DNA from: Isoetes taiwanensis
Lineage: Eukaryota; Streptophyta; Lycopodiopsida; Isoetales; Isoetaceae
Direction: 5' to 3'
Length of the DNA stretch: 64,000 nucleotides
Assembly (NCBI GenBank): GCA_021234155.1
Contig: JAJEKV010000046.1
Span: forward strand, 9,553,012-9,617,011
Under the pieces are notes generated by a model. That model worked only from the letters and a program-made list of their open reading frames with translations. It was not told the DNA's origin and ran no database searches. Both the position numbers and the translations under genes were made by a program. Below, piece by piece: positions 57,646 through 64,000 of this stretch. How positions within the stretch are numbered: the first letter of the stretch is position 1; each line of letters begins with the position of its first letter.

Positions 57646-58490
57646 GGGGCGGAGCGTGGTTGCGGCCCTCCCTTTATTTACATGTGGTATTTTTCTTTTT
57701 TTCGGTATTCCAACCTCCGGCCTGATAGCATAAGGTTCTTTCTCGAGCTCTGTCTCCTTCACGGCCGAAACTAGACTTGAAACTGGAATACTGTCTACTA
57801 GAACCAATGCTATTGGCCATCTCACCAAATCATGCACCTGTGGCATTTCTGCACAAGCCCGACAAACAAGATAGAAACATTTTCGGGCATGGGCAACAAA
57901 TTTATAATAGAAACCCCTATCCATTCTTCACCCAACTTCATGTCAGACACAGCATCGTTTGGATCTGCGAAGACGATGACACCTGAGGCATAAGGCATAT
58001 TGCAGCACTCATGCAGTAACGTGCATGTCTTCTCCACTAGTTGATCTCTACAAATCCCATGCATTTCACTTGGTTTACTGTTTTCTACACTACCATTTTC
58101 ACTGACCTGCCAATTTATCCGTTTAATCGACGGTGGTGGTGTGCTAACATCGGGTCTTTGCATGGATTTCATTCTTAAGGTCGCTTTTGGACCAAAGAAC
58201 AAAGCTACCGATAGCTTCGCCTAGCTTGTTCAATTTCGGTTCGGGAAACGGAAGTGGTATCTGCCCATCAAAGACAACTACAACAGAAACTACTATCAAA
58301 TCTTCTGGCACAGGAACGTTGTGGTGTTGCATGAAGTTATGCACTCTGCCTTCAGCCACTTTCTTCCCCAACAAGTAGAACGACTGTAAAGCTTCCATCC
58401 TACAAAAAAGGTCAACGTTGCTCGTCAACATCGCGAAGGCGATCCTCTGGACCACATTGGTAAGAAAAATAACTGGCAAAATATTCAAAG
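57643..58490 (-). pseudogene. Transposon-associated domain (DUF8039-like)
   Basis: The minus-strand frame 58488-58144 reads VAEGRVHNFMQHHNVPVPED and then IPLPFPEPKLNKLGEAIGSF with VLWSKSDL. The pattern PxPxP..LGEAIGSFVxW matches a domain common in plant En/Spm-type transposon proteins. The next frame (58202-57822) continues with a Cys-containing segment (TCTLLHECCNMPYASGVIVF) that resembles no domain I can name. Same strand as the transposase at 55380-57425, upstream of it, so the two may once have belonged together. Confidence 0.45.
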
Positions 58491-58700
58491 GGGCCGCAAG
58501 TATTATTTTATGAGTTCAAGCTGAAGGGGCGACATAATACCTCAACAAGATCGCTGGCGCGATCCTTTGGACCACATTGGTAAGAAAAATAACAGCAAAA
58601 TATTCAAGGGCCCACCAAGTATTATTTTATGAGTTCAGCCTGAATGCACGACATAATACCTCAACAAGATCGCGAAGGCGATCCTCTAGACCACTTTGGT
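58440..58700. repeat. ~120-bp tandem repeat
   Basis: Units with GATCGCGAAGGCGATCCTCT, GGACCACATTGGTAAGAAAA and TATTATTTTATGAGTTCA repeat about 2.2 times. The GCGATC..GATCGC part is palindromic. Confidence 0.85.
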
Positions 58701-59460
58701 AAATATCTAGAATCCTTCAAATCTAACTAGAATCTTCTTCTAATCTAACTATAACCTTCTTCAGCTCTAACTATTTTCCTTATGACCATTTAAAAACACT
58801 TTCGGGGATTTACCTCCACAAGATCGCGATGCGATTATCTCGATGTGAGCATATGTAGAACGTGTACCTCGCGTTGCGTTATACGTCCATATCTCAGCAG
58901 GAACGCAGTCGCGATTCTTTTAGGCAGAGATCCGAGCTGGTGCAACTGAGCAACAAATAGATATTTGAGTAACTCTCGCAAATTAAATGTTAACGTAAAT
59001 ATTAATTGGTATTTGTTATTTCCACAACGAATCTACGCTTTTTGTTAATTAGAATGGAGATCTGTCCTGATTTGTCAACCTGTTAGCAGATCCATAGTTA
59101 TGTTAGAGTGATCACCATTAAACATCTCTGGGTATGCGATGTGCTCTCGGGAAGGCGTATTTATGCCCATTATTAGGATCATCTTCTAGCCTCATTCTAA
59201 AGGCATCGAATGTGCCATTCTTACATCAAAACCGAAGCCGTGCCACTCAATTAGTCGGAGAAATAAACAATTGATTCAGGTCTTGCTTTACCGGATGACA
59301 CCTGACCATGAACAAAGATATACCCAAAAGAGATGGTGCTATTACGATAAAAAATGCATGGGTGGTTGTGAAAACACTATTATATCCCATACATAAACAA
59401 CAAAAGCGAAATCACCTCCCCGAATTGAATAATGTCTCAGCCGCGATATGCAAAAGTTGG
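58701..59460. other. Stretch without a recognised gene
   Basis: AT-rich, no domain; further isolated GATCGCGATGCGAT motifs near 58823. Confidence 0.45.
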
Positions 59461-59469
59461 CCTTAGGAT

Positions 59470-59580
59470 ACTCGAGCACCTTTAAGAACAGACCTAGCGC
59501 CTTCAAGAACAGATCGAGCGCCTTCAAGAACGGATAGGGCTTCAGGACGAGGAGATCGGCGCCTTCAAGAACGCTTTTGC
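59470..59580. repeat. Short tandem repeat GCGCCTTCAAGAACAGATC
   Basis: About five degenerate copies. The Leu-rich minus-strand frame at 59342-59713 follows this repeat and is not supported as a gene. Confidence 0.75.
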
Positions 59581-60234
59581 TCGATTTCAAAATGGAATCC
59601 CCGCCAACAAGAACGAGCCACGAAATTAAATTCGCTAATTTCAAACGCAGATGTCTTTTTCCATCCGTAACTTCGTCCTCCGAACCTTGTACCGATTTAT
59701 TCCGCGGGGGCATTTATTACGCTGGGGTATTGCTACGGGGGGCGTGGTTATATCTCCCCTCAACGTCTGATTTTGAATCAGGAGGTCCACGTCAAAAAGT
59801 ACCTCTTGTGGGAACATGCCTCAATTATAACAAATTTGTTGCGTCTCCATAATTAAGGGCTATTTGCATTAATGTGGTGTAATTATTAATGCCGCCCAAT
59901 TAATAATGGCAGTGCATTTTTTTGCGCCAGAACTTCGACGTGTGATATTTAATTTCAACGGCCGCCGATTACTACTTATTCTCGAATTTGCGATTTTTTT
60001 TAAGAGGAGACTAAGCGCCATCGCCAGATTTCGCCTTGACTCACCCTAAGCCTTCGATCTTGAGACCTAGGAAAGCCACTTTCTCGATTTCTTCCGGGGC
60101 GATCCATGGCACCTAAAGCCCATATCAGAGAAGGTAGGTTCTTGCCCCTCGACTCAAGAAGATCAGCCCGCGATTTATTTCGAGAATGCATGTTTAATTT
60201 TACGGTTCATCTTTTTAGTTTTCAAGTAGTCATA

Positions 60235-60415
60235 CGAGTATGGAGCTCAGCGGGGATCGGCGGCGATCTGCTTTGAGAATAGCTTTCAGCGAGGATCAGC
60301 GGCCGGCGATCTGTTGAGAATAACTCACCGGGGATCGCGACGCGATCTTCTTGAGAATGCTCGGCATGATGCGGCCAGCGATCTTGTGGAGATGCTTTCG
60401 GCGGGAGCGCCGCCC
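60235..60415. repeat. Degenerate GGCGATCTGTTGAGAATA repeat
   Basis: Four units of roughly 45 bp with AGCGGGGATCGGCGGCGATC, then TTGAGAATA. The GATC-rich motif resembles that of the 58.4-58.8 kb repeats. Confidence 0.7.
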
Positions 60416-60540
60416 ACATGCCGAAACAATCTCCGCTGGCAAGCTCGCAACGCGCCCGATCTGTTGTTCTAGGGAAGAAGTTTGATGCGGTTAGGTTTAA
60501 TACTGCACTTCTTTTGCTTGCAGCTCACGGATTTGTTTAG

Positions 60541-62100
60541 GTGGTCGACGTTGAGCCCTCGAAGATCATCACACCTTCCAATGAAAGGAAGTGGTGCATT
60601 GAAATTGCACAAGCAATTCCACGCACAAAAGGTGACTTAAAAAAGACCTTTGCTTGTTCCTCAAGACCGCAAAAAGCCGAGGACATACAATGTGGTAGGA
60701 ATTGTCATTGCTATGTGGGAAGGAACAAAAACAATGTCCAAGACGCCATTATATGCGTGGAAGGATACACAAAATTTGCGGTTCCTTGAGTGCGTCCTGA
60801 AATGGGCCGAACTATGATCCCTCACTCATGATGACTAGCAAGATGAACAAGCCCGCCCGCGAGGAAAGAATGTTCACACTAGTGCAAAAGGCTATGGCTG
60901 GGAACTGCAATGTATGAATCTCATCTCGTCCGGAATAACTGAAACGAGGGATATATTATGCAGTTTCTCGACATGCGGGGAAAGGTTTGCTAGCGTGATA
61001 AGAAACCACCCAAGCATTGCATTGAAAGCTAAACGTGATGAGAAAATGCCCCGGGAATGGACACAAACCGGTTAAGAGCTCAGCGAAGAAAAAAAGAATG
61101 TAAAGCTGTTTCTTTAGCAGAGGACTCTACCCGGACTAGAGCCCCTGTCTCGTGGAGCCTGTTTCCACTTGCCCATCCTTATCATTATTATTAATCCTAC
61201 TCAGCCTTTGGCTATTTGTGCTCCCCCATTTAAGCGAAGATACTACGGTCCCCAACAAGATTTGAAGTTCACGATCAACCTCATAAAACCGACTACTTCA
61301 GGCGGTGGAGAGCCTTCCGTCATCTCGCGCCCCTTCCGTGGATGTATTTCATCCTCGAAGAGCTTAGCATGGCCCGTTATTTTACGAGCGCCGGCCGGAG
61401 CTTAAATTCAATCAGGAAGAACGTAAGTTGGCTGAACAAACTGCACGAAGCTTGAACGGTTTAAGCGGTTTTATAAAGCTTTGGTGTGAACCGGTTTATG
61501 AAGGTCTCTATTTTTATTGCGAGCGGCTCCTGCTAATCTCCACGATCGAATGCGTTCAAGCGACCATGTGCAAACACTTGTGAAGAGCTTCAAGGCGATA
61601 TGAGGAGGTGCTCACACCGCGACGTTGTCCCCGCCGACCCGATTACTGGTGATTGTTATTGTCCATCATTTTTGTTTTGTGGCTTCCTAACATATAAGTG
61701 TACATTATTTCGGGAAAAGATCACGTGGAAACACGAAGCTAATTTGAAGGGCAAGAAATTTTGGATAATTTTCGGTAACCATAGTATATGTGCACTCAAT
61801 TGCTTTTGCGGTGTTGTTGGAGGCTGGAGCGAATGACTTGAGTTTGCTAAAGCCTACGCCGGAGAAGAACCGAAAGTGCTTAATGGAAATTTGTCGGATA
61901 GAGAATATATTGAATTGAGCATTGAAGGCAATGAAGTCATTGCTAACACCATTATCTGAGAGCCATTGGTAGAGAAGCTTCAACACCACGACATCAACAT
62001 AAGGCGTATGGATGTCCTCATAAAGGTCCCATTGGTACCTTTGCCACAACATGCATGGAAGGTATTTTTTCTTTTCTTAGCTCATCAACATCGCGGTCGC
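60541..62100 (+). other. Coding-like but unresolved stretch
   Basis: Plus-strand pieces look protein-like in shifting frames: 60541-60789 (SNERKWCIEIAQAIPRTKGD), about 60930-61070 (ERFASVIRNHPSIALKAKRD), 61600-61836 (GKKFWIIFGNHSICALNCFC) and about 61850-62060 (LSDREYIELSIEGNEVIANT). A GT follows CATGGAAG at 62080, as at an exon end. I recognise no family; they may be upstream exons of the gene at 62223-64000 or an unrelated transposon gene. Confidence 0.3.
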
Positions 62101-62222
62101 GATTTTCCGACCATTTATTTTTCGGGACTTCCCGCGAGATAGCTACCACAACATTGAAGGTGAAGGAGCTAAAAGGCTAAAAACAGTTTATTTTTATAGA
62201 GGAGCGGGTCTTCAGAAAATTA

Positions 62223-62429
62223 ATGGAAGTGGCCAACAAATGGGTGGGCAAAAAACTCTGTGATGAACAAGGAGATTTTTCTGATAAGCCCACGAAGGAC
62301 TTCTTCAACAAAACCTGGTTAAGATACCTTAGAGGCATGTCTAATGCAGAGGTTTCTCGGCTTCTTGATGAGATTTTGGAAGAAAAAATATACATTAAAG
62401 GTGCAATAGGATATCATGGCGAGGTTTGA
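62223..62429 (+). CDS. Short unrecognised ORF
   Basis: 68 codons, MEVANKWVGKKLCDEQGDFS.., helical with WLRYLRGMSNAEVSRLLDEI. It may be an exon of the methyltransferase-like gene downstream; a 26-T run separates them. No domain recognised. Confidence 0.35.
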   Translation: MEVANKWVGKKLCDEQGDFSDKPTKDFFNKTWLRYLRGMSNAEVSRLLDEILEEKIYIKGAIGYHGEV

Positions 62430-62460
62430 TTGCAAGCGGTAGCGCCATTGACATTAGAAC

Positions 62461-62486
62461 TTTTTTTTTTTTTTTTTTTTTTTTTT
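62461..62486. repeat. Poly(T) tract
   Basis: 26 consecutive T on the plus strand. It could be the tail of a minus-strand retrocopy or an intronic pyrimidine tract; no source element identified. Confidence 0.85.
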
Positions 62487-62596
62487 GAGGTTAAGGCAGG
62501 TTGATATTACATGCAAAAGAGGTTACATGAATATGTATAGCAATTGCAAAAGGAGAAACCTTTGCAATGCTTACTTGTCCCAAGAAGGGACTGAAA

Positions 62597-64000
62597 GAGG
62601 CATAGCACAGCAAGATATTCAAAATTTCTTTGTACCGGCTGAACAAAAAGATCAGATCAAATCAGATGTCTGTAATAGTTCAAGACAGAAAACAGAACTG
62701 GAAGTTTCTACTCATAGCCCAAAACAAACTCCAATGGATCAACCTGGACAATATGGAATACTGTCTCAAGCTCATCAAGATCCAAAGGGGTATGGACCAT
62801 GAACTGCAGCATGATTTCAGAGGTGATGTCAAAGTGCTCCTCCCATTTTGCAGCAAAGTAAATCTTCAAACCATTCCACCACCAAAGATCTTCATCATCC
62901 AGAATGACTCCCAAAGCTGTCTGTGCCAAAATGTGCTGCTTCAGGTGAATCATCTTGGCCTTGATTACCTCCCTCGTCCACTGCTCAAAAGCCGGTTTAG
63001 GATCATACCTTCCACGAGAAGCTTGACCTTCATGCGCAGAGAGATTTTGTCCTACGCTTCCACGTTGCTTCAGAAAGAATACTCTTTCTTCGAAGAATTG
63101 CTGTCTGAGTTTCCTGCTTTCACAGAACAGTGGATTCTTGATATATCAGATTCGGATACAGAGTACGTGAAAGCCAATTACAATAAAGAAAAATGTTGTT
63201 CACGCTGTGACAAAGGAAGGGATTCCTACGTCCACTCCAGTATCTGAGAATGCAACTTTGGTGTTCATTGACATTAGGGGATTCTCTACATTATGGACTT
63301 GCAAAAAGTACATGGAACTCTTTACAAGAATATCCAGCATGACAACTGCTAATATTTATCACCTGGTGATTCTGATGCGATCTGTGAACTTGCCAGATTG
63401 CTTGTACAGCCAGAAGCAGATTCAAGGCGGGTCCCACATTTCTGTAGGCACATATGACGAGCAAGGATGGGTGAACAAGAAAAGGGTGAAGGAATATCAG
63501 TATTACATCACCCATATGTGCATTAACAGAAGCGACTCCAGGGTAACCTCGATATTGCCAGAGCTGGAGCTTCGTTTGACACCGGTGAGCACAGCACCAA
63601 AGAACACCCCCTTGCCACCAATGCCTGTCACTGGTAACGAAGAAATTGATGAGAAAATGAAAAAAAAAATGGCAGACTTACTTCACGGGTAAACCCAGAT
63701 ACAAGTTTGTCGGAATGGAAGGTGATCACGTGCTGAAGTGCCAGTTGAAGACATCATATGCTTACTACATTGTTGACAAGCTTGTGCCCAAGGATGGTTG
63801 TGTCCTTGATTTCTTCTCAGCAGGTACTGCTTCCCGTGTCGCCTTAATGCAGGGAAAGAAAAGTATTGCTTTCGAAAGCCAGGGTAAAGTATGCCGATTT
63901 CTGAGGGCTTTCTTGGATAAGCTTGAAAAAATGGTTTGCGAGGGCACTGGGGAGACAGTTGAAGAGGAGAAGGCAGACATTACAAATGATCTTGACAAGA
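62597..64000 (+). pseudogene. Methyltransferase-like gene, frameshifted, runs off the window
   Basis: Three frames continue one protein: about 62600-63190, 63207-63680 and about 63690 to the edge. The switches fall near homopolymers (AAAAA at 63190; nine or ten A at 63660-63669). The second frame has ATLVFIDIRGFSTLW, placed where beta-class N6-adenine/N4-cytosine DNA methyltransferases have (D/N/S)PPY; here it reads DIRG. The third frame has GDHVLKCQLKTSYAYYIVDK, then VLDFFSAGTASRVAL (D at 63808), matching the SAM-binding DFFSGxG motif. Catalytic-then-SAM order is the beta-class order. Plant transposons carry relatives of this type. With the PPY motif lost, methylation activity is doubtful. 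Confidence 0.55.

Noticed and set aside
58440-58700. CRISPR-like array
   Set aside because: Adjacent ~120-bp tandem units without unique spacers, in a plant-like genome.

Overview
The window looks like nuclear DNA from a land plant or close streptophyte relative. The support is a Ty1/copia element with a plant-type gag, an LTR element primed by initiator tRNA-Met, hAT-like MITEs, plant-style LINEs, a SWIM-finger transposase remnant and an FCP1-like phosphatase domain of plant type. I cannot fix the species; the Penelope-like element and the transposase families would suit a non-seed plant. No ordinary housekeeping gene is clearly intact. Almost everything is transposon-derived, nested and frameshifted.

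Layout. 1-8.77 kb: (TA)n tracts, a 0.4 kb direct duplication, a 1.3 kb near-palindrome, and a 1.1 kb tandem duplication carrying a tRNA-derived SINE and GAATCT/TTCTAGAA low-complexity DNA. 8.77-19.43 kb: a complete Penelope-like retroelement with two ~3.07 kb direct repeats (pseudo-LTRs) around three coding blocks, the last a 704-residue reverse transcriptase with no GIY-YIG nuclease after it. 19.59-22.35 kb: a diverged solo pseudo-LTR of a related family. (TA)n tracts bound both units. 22.6-26 kb: the 5' part of a minus-strand LTR retrotransposon (gag-like region, tRNA-Met primer site, long LTR with TATA box and G-boxes). 26-32.5 kb: a broken SWIM-finger transposase and a minus-strand Arg-rich gene remnant whose 3' part is tandemly duplicated, one copy split by a hAT-like MITE. 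33.8-34.4 kb: a second MITE of that family. 35.6-38.8 kb: a non-coding LTR retrotransposon with both LTRs and a 5-bp target duplication.

39.6-53.9 kb is a nested stack. LINE-A (minus) abuts a copia fragment. A frameshifted copia element (plus) runs to 44.23 kb, where LINE-B (minus) ends in an (AAGG)n tail. LINE-B is itself split by a 7.2 kb DNA transposon (46085-53303) with matching terminal inverted repeats. That transposon carries an intron-containing DDE-like transposase on the plus strand and, convergently, an FCP1-like phosphatase gene with an upstream RING-like region on the minus strand. 54.0-55.1 kb: two tandem copies of an unrecognised ~80-residue gene with a conserved TATA promoter. 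55.3-58.5 kb: a second, different transposase remnant and an associated domain on the minus strand. 58.5-62.2 kb: short tandem repeats and weak coding-like remnants. 62.2-64.0 kb: a frameshifted gene with a DNA-methyltransferase-like C-terminal part running off the edge.

The best candidates for something new are the Penelope-like element with its frame-consistent spliced ORF1 and a pseudo-LTR hairpin conserved by compensatory change, and the 7.2 kb transposon carrying a phosphatase gene. Many differences between otherwise identical repeat copies sit at CAG/CTG sites or homopolymers, so some frameshifts may be long-read consensus errors.
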